A stretch of 64,000 nucleotides of DNA from Lingula anatina (lineage: Eukaryota; Brachiopoda; Lingulata; Lingulida; Lingulidae): assembly GCF_001039355.2 (NCBI RefSeq), contig NW_019776057.1:555626-619625 (forward strand), in the 5' to 3' direction. The position numbers and the translations under genes were made by a program. This document shows positions 35,874 through 49,800 of the stretch, in pieces. Below the pieces are notes generated by a model. It saw only the letters and a list, made by a program, of their open reading frames with translations, was not told the DNA's origin and did not search any database. Each line of letters starts with the position of its first letter. Position 1 is the stretch's first letter.

Positions 35874-36173
35874 CAGTGGCGGATTTGGGGGGGGGGGGTG
35901 TCGAAGCGGGTGGTGGCCCTGACCCCCCCTTCGATTTCTGAAAAAAAATCACAGCAATGGTCCCCTCTTGAATTTAGAATTTTGACTAACTGAATCATAG
36001 TTCTAAACCGGACCAAATGACACCGTTCGCCCTCTAAAATAGCAAATATTTTCGAACCCGTAAACCACACGCCAAGGGGGTGGAGACGGTCGGCTTTGCA
36101 TCCGCGGCCTGTCATTTAAAAAAAAAAAAAAAAAACGCCCCCCCCCCTTCAAATAATCCTGGATCCTCCCCTG
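35874..36173. mobile_element. MITE-like element, CAG/CTG ends, copy 1 (300 bp)
   Basis: The left end CAGTGGCGGATTTGGGGG and the right end GGATCCTCCCCTG are imperfect inverted repeats. The flanks ATTTT and ATTAT could be a worn 5-bp target duplication. The inside is G- and C-run rich with no transposase. It shares its termini with the element at 54573-54732. It lies 40 bases after the second exon of the EGF-ligand gene. Confidence 0.7.
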
Positions 36174-36914
36174 ATTATCAGGCTGTTAGAAAAGAATCTA
36201 TGAAAATGGACATTTTACTTTGAAAGGGCATAAAATCTTTGTTCCCATATCACTGAATCTGATGGTCAGTGGATGACTTAAGCCACTTTTTTGCTTTACT
36301 CATTAACTAAACAAAAACACCTCATGCAACTGTCAGATAAGTACTAAAAGCTTTGTGAAAGCTTTGAGGGTGGTAATTATCTCAAAGCCGCCATGTGGAT
36401 TCACATGTTTCTTCTGTTACAAAAAATATGGGATAGAACGCACATTGTGTGAAAATTGTGGCTTGTCTTCATCCCAAATGATACACAACAGTTTGTTCTG
36501 GTCTGCAAGCAATTGCAGACATGTGGTCTTCATAGTCTTATCGAACTTCTCACTGGGATTATACAAGGTGCATCGCTCTTTCTCTCTGGCCTTGTCATAC
36601 AATAAACACAAAACAAAAGGCAAAATGTTCGCAGTAAGACAAATAACAACAAGAAAAAAAGTTCAGTTCGCAGAATTGTCTGGGTTTTAAGTCGTGGTTA
36701 TTTCACACCGAACTTTCACAGATTTTCTCAGGATTGACGCACGGTCCATGTGGACGCCATTACTACCTTTTAGGCCTACCTATTGCCTGAATTTATATTA
36801 ATTTAACCTATTGTCTGCATTTGCTCCAAGTGCCTGGAAATCTGGGTACTTTTATTGTAACAGAATCATGCTCCGACATCGGGTGCTAATTGCCTGTTTT
36901 CTCTTGTCTTGTAG

Positions 36915-36997
36915 GCTTCATGACTCGCAGTAGGCAAGCAGGTCAAACTCCCAGACGAATCCTGGACCACCCTAACGGCGTTCGTGATACCGTTTGA
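36915..36997 (+). other. Possible third exon of the EGF-ligand gene
   Basis: A strong acceptor (TTTTCTCTTGTCTTGTAG) opens a stretch that pairs with the donor at 35833 (TAGG|GTAAGT). In the frame of the EGF ligand it reads 26 codons, from FMTRSRQAGQTPRRI to NGVRDTV, and a TGA, but that frame already ended at the TAG in exon 2. It is therefore either a 3' UTR exon, part of an isoform that skips the TAG, or coding if the TAG is an error. Confidence 0.4.
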
Positions 36998-39900
36998 CTG
37001 TGGTTACAAGATGTTCTTACTGTGATCTTCGCTAGCTTGAACAGTGTGCTTCACAGGGTAGTGGACCGCAGGATCGGCCACGCCCACTGGCTTGGACTTC
37101 TTGAGAGGACAATACTTTTTTTGCCTTTCCGTCCTCAGAATTTACGGGAATAACTTTGGAATGGCAGATTGCCTTTTTCTTGACAAAAAGTACTTGACCA
37201 CCCCTTAAGCTGCTTGTCTGTCAGGTATCCCTCCAACGCCGACCTAGTATCTCTAGTGCATTTTAAGGACGCACGGCTACGGTCTCTCACTCACATGGGC
37301 AAATAGGTCCGGGGAATATGATGATGATAAATTTAAAACAAAGTTTAACACTAACTGTAACCATGGATGCGTAGAAAAGAAGATACAATTTCTGGACTGA
37401 AAATATTTTATTGACAATTTCCCGTGGCATAAGCATAAAACATAGACTAACAACAAGTTACTTGTTTTGCTGTTATCATTATATAGTAAATATGCACAGA
37501 CTCATAAAATTTCTTCCATTGCTAGCTTTAGCATTGTCGCTGTAGTCTGCATTATTAGAAAGTACTTTAAATTTTTATCGTTACATATTCGTGGACCATG
37601 ACATTAATCAACTTGACGCACTTCAAACACAATTAATTGTGATCAGAATTTTCTTTTAGACATGTGAATAATTTATTAATTTATTGATATCTATATCTGT
37701 GGCTTGATGTATAAACTCCGTATCGTTGTGTGCATCTGTGTCTGAATATATTTTCATTGTCGTAATCTCGTTCTTGCATTTGTCTTAAATATAATTGTCT
37801 TTAAAAATATCATTGTTTCTTGTGTAATTTCCTTCGTTACAAAAAACCGTCACCTTGTGTTATTATTATTGTGCAGACGTAGAACATATTTCAACTAAAA
37901 AGAGACTCTAGCAGATAAAGGTTGTCTCTGACATCATTTTGGGGAAACCTAGTACTAGTATTTCGCGCAAAAAAAAAGATGTCACAACAATAATCCTGTC
38001 TTTTTACAGCATGACTCCCTGTTTGCGAAATATCAATTTATCATTTCCTGAAAAATAACACCAAGAAGACTAAAGATGACAGGCTTTGATACAGCGACAT
38101 AATTATGAAGCTTACACGCGTTAGGCACGTTCAGCAAAACATCACTGACACGCTCTGTCGTCTCGTGGGCGTAAGCCTACGATAAGAGTGAAGTATCGGG
38201 AGTCGTGTTAAATCCAGAATACAGCATTCAAGTGCAAAGCGAACACTTTCGTCTCCCAGAAGTTAAAAATATCCACGTTTTTATCACCTTCTATCATTTT
38301 CGTCACATTTATCTGAATGTCACAGAACACATTTGCGGTTCGCCTTCAACAGAACAACCCATCACTACCGGTGATACTACGCCGACAGATACATTAATGT
38401 TGAGAACCAGTCGATAAAATATATTTACCAAGATAGTTTAAGGAACATTAAGATAAAACTACGAGCATTACACAGCGACACGTTATTGCTTTGTTAGGAA
38501 GTGAGGACAGAATCGGCCAAGATTAATAGAATATAATGCATTTACTAAAAGCTAGGTCGAAATAAGGGCACGTCTAATGGATCAAAATTAATCTAATCCG
38601 AAAAAAGAGATGTAATTGCAGATAAAAACCGCACTTCAGCAAGTTAACATAGCATATCTCTTAAAGAAAAACGATTGCCACCACAGCATTGTTCTAAACG
38701 ACCTATTTCAGAGCGGAGAAAAGTTCCAGTTTCCCGTCACCACCCCTAATTACCCGTTCTTTTCACTAAAGGTTCTTCTTCGCACTTACATTATTGGCGA
38801 GTCAAATAAATTGCATCCAATTACCATTAGTCCAATCTGTTATGATTATAATTGAAGTTCCCACCTCTGTAAACAACGTATACACAATAATGTTCAGACG
38901 CCCTGTGGAAGTTATCTGTACTCTGCAAGATAAAGCGTTGTCTGAATCTGCTGGAAAACTGGGTAGAAAAAATGTCAGCGCGGGATCCTGGATGGATTGA
39001 CGTATTATTACTTATTGAGCGTTATCTGTTAGGTTCAAAATAGACAAACTGCTTGTATTCTTCGTATTCTGTGTTTATTTTTGCAAAAGGTCAATATTCA
39101 ACTTAGCAGACAAACGTCAAAAGTAGATGGACAGGCTTAGCGTGCCAAGGAGAAGCAGTATAATGTAGAGGATTTCGCAATATATTCCCACAGTTTGGGC
39201 AATTGTTTGATGTTATTAGCCGTTTACAGATGCTTGGGGAAAAAGTCACCAGGCCTCAAAATACTACCTATTCCAGGCGTGTTTGTTGTTTTGTTGTTCT
39301 GAGTTATATTAGGCTTGTTGTCATATAAATTTACTCATCACGAAACCATACAAAGTAAACGAGATAAGCGTTCCCATATCCCAGCATGATTAAACTGATG
39401 CATATCATATTTGCGAAAACGAACGCAAGACGTTTGATGCCTTTTTGCAATTAGTACGCATAACAATTTACAAGACCAGTCTGTGTTGATGTTTTCCGAG
39501 GGAAAAGTTGAGCATCTTTCTTTGCTTTCATGTACCCCAATAATTTGCCAGGGCACTTGCCGTCTGTGATAATTTCTTTCGTGAGAAAACAATAGATTTC
39601 AGTTTTTCTCCAAATTGGAACCAACTGTAGCAGACCAACACGTGAGAACACTGAGAACTGACAAACAGGTGGATGACGTCACCAACAATTGTCAGACAAT
39701 TTACAAAATCTAGGGCTTTAGCCTCTTGCATTACTTTTTATTTATCCGAGCAATAATGGAAAACAACTTCCTAGTTACCCAATTTATAAGAGAGAGAGGA
39801 GCGTTCCCAGGTACCCGATCTGAGAGCCTCCATGTCCGGGTATCAGAGCAACCTGCAGGAATCGCGCCTTCCCGCTGAGTGCTGGACAAAACACCCGGGA

Positions 39901-42900
39901 GGCACAGGTTACAGCTGTCAATCAATAAGATATAGAACGTTGTTTCCCTTTGCTCTTCTGAAAAATTAAAATCCTTCCCTACGTCACGTACACGTTTTTT
40001 TTTAAATTCGTTTTAATTAACTATTCAAAATGCAAGTATTTCATAAAATATTGAATCACTTTCTATAAACGTTGACTGTAATAAATTTGTTTTGCAAGTT
40101 ACAACTGTTGCCACCCCCCACCCCCACCCCACCCCTCTCTTCAACAAAATTTAAAACTACACTCGGAATAAGGCATATACTATAATTTTGTCGCTTTTTG
40201 AATTCTCCATTTTAAGAAACGAAATCTGAGAAGCTTTTTTTTTAAATAAAGAAAGGAAAGCAACCCCAAATACTTTATTCCCCACCCAAAAGGTATGCAG
40301 GAACATTTGCTGAACCTAATGCCCCTTATCTCCCATTTTTATCAAGGGTGGACCCAAAGACCAAATATATATATAACATATATTGTGACTGCCATGAAAT
40401 AATCTACATTGTTCCGTAGACGAGAAAGACTAAAAATACCTAGTAGGAAGCGGAGACACGTTTGATAAATATGGTACGCGGAAATGATTTAGAATGCAAC
40501 AGGTACATTCCTCACTCTGGGGAAACATTTACACAATGGTTTTACGTAATGAAAGGCGGTGCCATAATGTAACACCGTGCAACTATGCTGCTTCGATTAA
40601 TTTTCGGGTTATAATGTTTATTGAACTTAGACGATAAAATATCGTGCAGAAATGTTGCGTCTATTAATGTTCGGATGTGATGGAAATTAATGGCTGATGA
40701 AAATCAATTCCCGACGAATTTGTAATGTGGTTATTGAGGATAGCAGATGGAAGGTTGGCCAACAGTGGCTATACATCGAAACAATTTTGGGTGGGACCTA
40801 TAAGGTAAACTGCCTAATGGAATCAACAGCAATTTAATATACGATAATTGTTTCTATTTTCGATCTAACAATAATGATAGAGTCACCTACTAAATAAAAC
40901 ATTTTTATATTCAAAACGTGACGCTAGTTGTTCCCAAAGGTACATTTAGTAATGTTCCAAACGATGCATTTTACATGTAACTTACCCATTGAGTGTATAA
41001 CTAGTGTGATGGACTTGCTAGACAGATAATGACTTCCTTAATTTAAAAATTATTTTAAGTGACTTGCGACATAAGGCACACTTATCGGCGATTATCTGCA
41101 ATAACACAATGCCGAAAAAACAATGCCTTTCCGCAATACCATGTGAGAATAGCCCTATTATACTAAGCTGGTCCCACGCATTGACCACAAACTTGATGAA
41201 AATTTAATCTCAAGATAAATTGCAAAATTGCATCGCCGTGTCATCGCATTTAAGGACAAATCCAATACAAAGTCGAGGATAACGCGGAAAAGAGTCCATA
41301 AGGTAAAATTAGTGTTGTTGCTAAATTGCAATTTGGTGTCACAGTGTTAAGTCCCTAAATACTTAGCACAGTTTTTAACAGCACTCTACACCAACTTATA
41401 TAATGGTAGCGCTTAAGTACTCATCGACTTACGCTCGGTGAGAAGCGAAAGGTTCTATCTTAACCCATACTAAAGACTAATGTCAAAGTTGTACAACAAC
41501 TTCACCTTGCATTTCCAAGATCAAGCAAAGACTGTCGTGTAACGCTATATCCTAAATACCATACTGGAATGGGGGAGAAACGCCGCAAGAACTCTGGGTG
41601 TCCGGGTGGTCAACTCTGACTAAAAATCCTGTGTATTTTGATATCGTTAGAGCATTGTTTAATCTCCCACAAATATCACAATTTTCTACCCCAGTACTAT
41701 ACAGAACAGCAAGGGAAGAGAGGGTGAAGACCCTCCTGACAGGGCTGGAAAACTACTAAGAACTTTTCACCGGTCAAGCATGTCGGACTCTCAGATATGA
41801 AAATTGTTCCGATTTGTTTTGATAAATCCCAAAGAAGGCACCTGATTATTATCATTTCAAAGATGGCTACGTTTCGAACACATACGTGAAACTAATTCAA
41901 AACGGTTCCCTTTACCAACAAAGTGAAACAACATATACTTAATAGAGGGCTTCTCACCCTCACAAAATGCAAATATATGAAACTAATAAATGACGTTAAC
42001 TTTTTGTTTATTGTACTCTAAAAAACAAAAACAGAATATATAAATCGGTTTCTGTGCTTTTATTAAACGGTTCGTTTCAAAGACATTGTTGTCCTAAGTA
42101 ATCCTATCCAATTCAGTTACGCAAAACGATCTAATTCCCACATTTTGATGCCCCCACACCATTAATCGCCCATTTTCGCATTCTGGGAATCTCCCAGGTT
42201 ACTTTTTCACCAGAGTCAAGACCCTCAAAAAGTTAAAAAGTCGAGGCCTAATAATGGGACGAAATGGAACACAATCCACAGCAAATTCGGGAAGACAGAG
42301 TAAACCAATTGAATTATCTTTCCCATACAATGGCTTTCAAGGTGTACGTTGATTGATCAAAGGTTGCCAAAATACATACCCAAGGCGTCCATTATTTGTT
42401 TATTTGTTCTTTTGGTTTTGAATCAGATTCCCCGTGTTAACTTCTAATTACCTGTGGTTTAGAGGCGATGAGAACACGCAAAAAAGCGGGAAGAGCTTGA
42501 CAATATTCCAGCAGTGTTCAGCAGTTCTAGTATACAAGACAATGGCTGGAACAAAGGTGTACAGTTGCTGGGAAACTGAAAAGGCAATTCACCCCCTAGA
42601 TTACACTAATTCGTTTGATCTTGACCGCATCTCAGTTTCTTTTTTTTATGTGATCTAACATTATAGGTGGCCTTATATGGGCGTACATGTCGGAGTGCCT
42701 ATCCGAGATTGCCTATTCGAGATTGCACAGGGGATATAGGACAACCTGTAAATGTTAAAAATTTATATACTTAATATTTCAAAGTTAATCTATTAATGCC
42801 ATAACCTCATATTAACTTTACGAGATGCAATACAAAGGGGCGGGCATGCGTGATGCGTGGGAGGATGGCGTCAAGAAACAATACATTTAACCATGGGAGA

Positions 42901-43865
42901 AATGGTAAAATTGCGATGGCCAAGGACCGCTGTTAGAGGTGCCCCAGCACTGTCCAATACAATCTGGCACAGCAGAAAATTCAAAAGTTCCATCTATGCA
43001 TGTACATTTTACGCTATTTTACGTGCAGTCAGTGATCAAAGACCACACGAGAATTCAAGAAAGGCCCTGTAATCGCTTAACAACACTATTAACGTTTATT
43101 CATGGACGCCTTTTTGGCAAGCACCTGCTTACGTGAACACGCGAATTCAAATTGTGAATGTAGTGAAATAATTGTTTTCTACTTCGAGCCCATATTTTTC
43201 CTCTTCAAAGGACGAAAAGTGCTACTTTGTTATGTTATTGATCATGGCGACCACACATTAGGTGTAAAGCGGCACGCGGATCAGGAAAGCGGCCACCGTG
43301 GCATTCAACAGTTGAAGTGACGCAAATGGCCGGTTTTCTGTTATTTCGACTTTAAGAGAAACGCACAAATCACATGCCTACAGCAAACAGTAGTTTACCG
43401 ACGAAATATATACTTGTTCTACCGGTCATAGTCGCGAAGTACTGGCGGGCTGCTCTTTCAGCATCTAATGCCGCTCTGAATCCAAGTTTGTGTTTTCAAA
43501 ACAAATTTGCTAAATATCTTTATTTTGATCAGCTAATGAATTTGTTTTTGAGTAAGTGATAGTCCAATCTCGTGGCCTTGCATAGCTTAAGGAGGTTTAC
43601 GTGGGTTAAACAAGATACCACCCTCCATTTAACAGCAAGAATAACTGTTAACCGTGACCAGTAGCTGCTAGAACATTGCTCTATCAAACGAGCACGGTCA
43701 CAATTTTTTTGATTATAAACTTCGTTATTGCGCATCCTCCCATAATATCAGACAGCAAGTGGTTGTTCATGTATCTGTTAATAAATTAGAATCTCTCCCA
43801 GCTCGGAGGAAAAAAGTGAATTTTCGTACTGTTCGCAGTAAACAAAGCCGTTCCAACCTGTGGTT
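36998..43865. other. Intergenic region between convergent EGF-ligand and gephyrin genes
   Basis: Nearly 7 kb with no gene I can support. The first part is presumably the 3' UTR of the EGF-ligand gene. A locally GC-rich patch at about 39790-39915 stands out but has no convincing open frame. TTTATT at 43519-43524 (AATAAA on the minus strand) could be the gephyrin polyadenylation signal, about 340 bases after the stop. Confidence 0.5.
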
Positions 43866-46800
43866 TTAAAGCCTGCCAATGACAATTGCCTCTGCTACAT
43901 CCCCGGTTTTCATTTCCTTCTGTTCCTTAGTCTTTGGCGGCAGCATCAGCAATGCGTTTGCACTGCACATACTCAGTAACCGACTGCTGATCTGGCTCCC
44001 CGTGCTGCTGGCCCAGGGTACCGGGTCGTCTTCACGCCAAGACAGCACGACTCGGTGGTACTCAGGGCGAGAATCTAACTGAATATCCGACGAGATCTGA
44101 AATAAAACCCAAAATTATAAATAGAATTAAATGTTCGTATTGAGATACGCAAAGAGAATTCAACAAAAGCAGAATATTTTGCCTTGAAGAAACTCATCAG
44201 CAGTCATGATACTCTCAGCGGAAAGAAAGAAAAAACGAACGTGTTTCATCGAAAAAAAAAAAAACATAAAAAACCCCCACTATATGCAATCATAAAATAT
44301 TTGGTATTTCATTTTCTATCGGAAGTCCCTGTGTCCCTGTGGGTTCGGAAGCTCCTGGAGGTCGGTGTAGGAGTCAGATGGGATGGCCAGTGCAGGGTAG
44401 GTGCTCCGTTTGCCTGTCGACTACATGGCGCCGGAATGCAGTTTTCATCTTTCTTTTTTCTACTTTATTCTTTTGTGTGTATGAGGGGGGTTGTGGAAGA
44501 GAACCTTTTTTGCACAAGACGGCAAAACTGCAAGTGCGTCTTAGGGGCCATTCAGAATGAGAAGAGCCGAGTGCTAGCTGGTCCAGGGCCTAAATATAGG
44601 GACCTACATGAAAGGAAGACCGCTTAACCCTGTAATGATCTCTCCACCTCTTTCACGCCTCCTCATGCGTCGTCCCTGCAGGGGCACAGTAATATTAAAT
44701 CTCGTCTCGAGGGACGACGCGTAGGGAGGCGTGAAAGAGGCGGAGAGATCATTACAGGATTAATCGGCCTTCCTTTCATGTAGGTCCGCCATATTTAGGC
44801 CGTGGATCAGCTAGCACTCGGCTCTTCTCATTCTGAATGGTCCCTTACACGTGGATGCTGTTTTTTCTTCAAAGAAGTGATAGCCTTGGAGGCTAATACA
44901 AAGCCCGTAAATTGTATTTAAAGATAACGTCAATGACAAAGAAGTGTTTCCATTACACCAAAGCAGACAATGTACTGATTTGTTGCACATACTTATACAC
45001 AAATACGAAATGCTTTTCCTCTTAAATTAAACTTCTCTCATATTAAGCCCACGACGTAACTATCGTTTTCAGCAAAGCCTCTTGCATCATTAGAAACTAC
45101 CAACATCATCGAACATAAATATATCATCTAGTAAAAAAAAAACTCTTCTGTTATAGGTAAAATAACAGTTTGGTTAAAACATGGTTTAGATTGATTTAAA
45201 CGATTTTACAAACCAAGCATTTATTTGGAAATTTCTCTATGCTGATTTATAACAATCCACACCTCTAAGCTCATGACTACACAGCATATTTGGTGCGGTG
45301 CTGAAGATACGTTAAGATAAGTCACAAGCTGCATGCAACTACCGGCCAGCTTAAGATACACAAAATTCTTGACTCGGTCAAAAAGTGTAAATCATTTAAA
45401 GCGTCTATCGTTTAAAATCGCCAATGGTTTGTTTATCCAAACAAACAGCGGTGGCTACTGAAGCCGAGGAAAGCAGTGGGAGCTTGTTAAATGGTGATTT
45501 ATGGGGCAAAAAAAGGCCCACAACTAATTACACGTTTTCATTAACAAAATAATGGCAGCCGTTTCGAAAGTAGTGAATAACAACCCCAAATATTATAATG
45601 ACATTCTTATCGACAGTAGCGGTTTTATAAACAGCTATCATTCTATGCTACTTCTCATGCCTGTTTAACAAAACCTGCGTTGTTTAGATGCGTTTTCTAT
45701 TGGCATCAAACGGTGGTCACAAGTGGCATGCTTTTTCTGCGTCTATGGCTTAAATATATATTTACATATTGGAAGTGGTTACAACATAAAAGGAATTGGA
45801 TTGGAAGTGGCTACAATGTAAGTGGCATCGTCGTAAACAGCTGATTTGAAATACATTTGTAATAAAGACGAGCGGCCAACAGGTCAAACTGAACTTCTTC
45901 TTCATCGTAAACAGCTGGTCAACTTTCAACTAACCTACACTAATTACCTTTCAAACGCGTTACTTATTTCTTACTAGAAGAAATCGTTTAAAATAGGTCA
46001 AATTTACACGTTAGACCAAAGAAGAAATATTTTAAACATACACATACCAAACAAATGTTACTTTCACACATATTTTATAAAAAATCCAAACGCAGTTCCC
46101 GCCCTATAGCAAGGGGGTCAATTGCAATTCCTCATGTTTAAAAGTAAACCCGTCAACTTAAATGGTGTGAAGAACACCATAAAATCCGATTTCTATTTTT
46201 TATCAAAAGGTATCAAATTTACGGCAGCGGTACACAGGAAGATGTGGCAAGAAAACAAGGTTGCCTTTTTGAGGACTATCGGAGTAAATGCGTTCAAAGC
46301 ATAAATAAATAACCCCAAGTCTGTCCAGTGAATGATTTGGGACAGGTGAACCTGGATTGGCAAGATTGGATCTCAAGTTTTTAAAAAAATTAAATAACCT
46401 GCACGTTTAATTTAAACAGTCATGCGCACGTGGCCAACTATCAACTTGAAATCACGTTGGCTGTTATCAGCAGTTGTATAATTTTGTTCTTTTTATATCA
46501 TTGTCTCCCTTTTTCAGGACGTCTCTTTTTTTTTTCTAATGACATTTTTTTTCGTAAGCTTCGACCACCAGCACCTGTGAGCTTTTACAAAGATCATTCT
46601 ATATCAAACATTTTTTTGGCTGTTAGGAGTAGAACAAAGGATTGTTTTGAGTTAGTTTGTGCATCGTACTGAATTGGATGAAAGAGTTTTACAATGTCGT
46701 TTCAGATGTAAGAGGCATTTAGACTAGACACCAATTAGGTTTTATGCCTGCTCTTATCTAAAACAATGAGCTCAAAGCAACCATTAGTTCATTAGCGTTA

Positions 46801-49800
46801 AAATATTGACACAAACATGACAAAAACGGCTTCCTAATATTTTCTGCAATGTGTCAGTTTGCTTTGAATTTGCCAGTAATAATTTATGAAAAGCATAATG
46901 GTGAATCATGGAATCAGTGGTAAAACACTCGGGCATGTTGTTTCAGAAGACAATGCTTCATTAAGTAAACATGATCTAATTCCATAAACTGCTTTTCAAA
47001 CGTTCTTAATAAAGTTTCTAATTTAAGCAATACTTATATCTGAAAATAGTTTCTATTGCGTCATTTAGTTCATCGGATGGATATTTTACGACAAAACATA
47101 TCCAAATTGTGTTTAATAATGGCAACATAATAACTATATCGATCCATTAAGCTGCTTAGTAAAATTGAACAGGAGACTTTCAATTATTTGCTGATGAACT
47201 TCCTTGTTCCGTATTGCCTTACCTTAGACTAACAAACAAATGTCAGCATTTCCAGAATTCAATATCAATACAAATTTTTAGATTCGTAAAATAAAGCAGA
47301 GAGCCAGTCAAGTAACCTACCGTTGAACTTCCTGGTCCATATTGTACGTTATTTGTACAAATACACAAACGGCAGAATTGTGAGTCATGTAAATGCACAG
47401 CATTAGAAGATTCAAGTAAAATCGGTTTATTTAATATAGAGATTGTAATGAGTTACCGTTATAGCTTCTTCAAAACATCAGTCAATTAATGATTTTTTTC
47501 CTGGTTTACCAGAGACTACACTGGCTTTCATTAATGTGTGCAGTAGGCCTATTCTTGCAATTAGATAATAGGCTAAGAAGTAATTGGTTATGGATGAAAC
47601 CTGTTAGGAATGTTTAAGCTGCACATGTAATGCAACCCATTGCTGACACTCCAGGGTAGAAACCCCCTATATTGATGAAACTTGCTTCTCATATCTTGAT
47701 GTTGTAGAACCCTCCTATATGATCCTAAAGATTTTTACACAAAGTATAGATTTCAGTGCAAGTTAATCCCCTCCCCCCAAAGAAAGACATTGACACTACA
47801 GATTGCAAAAAAGAAAAAAGTCAGATACATGAAAATTATCTAATGGTGAATTAACCCTTTGTCTTTATGAACTATTGAAATGAACATTACAGTTGCACAA
47901 TCATTTTAAGCATATAACACAGGCATTTGTCATCCAAACTGTTTCAAGGATTCATGGTGCCATGCCTAGTTTTATCTGTAGCACAAATTAGGCATGGTTT
48001 GTATCAGACATCTTGATTTACTGCCCGTTTGTTCTACAGAAAAAGGTTCATTCCATGATAATATTAATGACCACCGACAGAAAAATGTAATCTTCATTGA
48101 CAGAACATTTATGACCTGTTAATGAATAATATAAAACAAAACTGAAAATGATACACGAGTCAATGAAAATGTAATATATCACTGCCTACTTAATGGAACA
48201 TCGATTAATTTTGTAATGTCATCCAAAATTACAAAGAAAAAAAAAATTCTGACAAAACAAATATGATTTTTTCAAATATCACAAAAAGAAAAAATAATTT
48301 AAAAAAGAATAAAAATAAATTTTCACTAAATAAAATTTTGAAATGTCTGTTTTTTGGGTCAAACATGGTATTATCACTTTAAATGTCTCTAAATGCTGTA
48401 GGTATCAAGTTGCCATTAGTGTCAATCAGGTTGGGTGAACTATGAAATATTGCATACACTGGGAATGTTTACTCCAAAGAATGCAAATTGCCATTTGGGC
48501 CTATTACTGTCGGAAGAAGCTAATAGTTCACATTCACTTATCAGAATTAATGTGTCACAAAGTTATAACAGGAACACTATAAGGGAGAAGTAATGTGTGG
48601 TGTAATGAAAACTTGCTTTGCATTCCATTTCATGTTGCTGGAGATATCTTTTTTGAATATGAAAAACATATAAAACCATTGTGCTTATTGCTGTTAAAAT
48701 GTTCCATAGTATTAATCAAATATTAAGTTAAGTAACTAAAAGATATACTGATCATTAAAGTAACTTTACCTACAGGAGAAACAAAATTGTGTGTATGTCT
48801 GTGAGTATGTGAGGGGAGAGGGAAGGGAAGAAAACATTGAGAAACAATAAAAGCCCAGTTTTAAAACACACTTGAAACAAAAAACTAACCTTAGCTTTAA
48901 TAACTGTTCTCCTTGGGTTTGGATAGCCACTCATCTTGTTCAGGGCAGGAATCACATACAGGTTACAGGTAACTATGGCACTTACAGGGTTTCCAGGGAG
49001 ACCAAAAAATAACTTTTTGGTATCATCTATAGTAACTGTGGCAAATGTTGTTGGTTTTCTGAAATCAGACAAAATGGTACAATATCTGAGGATTACCATA
49101 TGACATTGTAGGTAACTATTAAAACTATCTGACAAAACTTCTCTTGGAGCAAAAATTGTTCAAATATTTTGTTGTCTCTCAAGTTTTCTGAGGATATTTT
49201 CCTATGGTGTGAATCTCTATTTTATTATTATGAAAAATGCCAAAATATATCTAATTTTTTTGACCACTTAATGTTATAATTTTAGCTTATAAGGATGAAT
49301 ATGATATATGATGCAAATGAACATTTCCCTTTCACTTAGAACCTGAAAATTTATGTGAACACAATGTACTTGTGATGTCTTAAATGTGTTACTGGTACTT
49401 ATATTTGCATGATTTTAATGTCTATCCATCATTTTGTGAGTTTTTCTGGCTGCATATCTGTTGGTTTTTCTGTCTGTAAACTTTTATCAGACTGTGAACT
49501 TTGTGAACCTAACATATTTTTGTGGCTTATCAGAAATTACAGTTAATCACACTATGTGACAAGGGCATTGAGCTGTTCTGTTTGGTAAGACTAGGGGAAT
49601 GACTGCTGAAACCATTTTCAATCAAAAATTACCAAACTTTGGCAGTGTTTAAGGTAACCAAAGCCTACAAAAAAGATGACCTAAACAGGAAAATGAAAAT
49701 CTAGATTTAAATGTTTAATAAGTGTTTCTAGAGAAGGATATTCATAATCATTAAAATTCATAGGGTATATTTTCAGAGGTACTCCCCTAAAGTAAAAAAA

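Noticed and set aside
43879-44082. 67-codon plus-strand frame
   Set aside because: It is the antisense shadow of the last gephyrin exon, which matches the conserved C-terminus.
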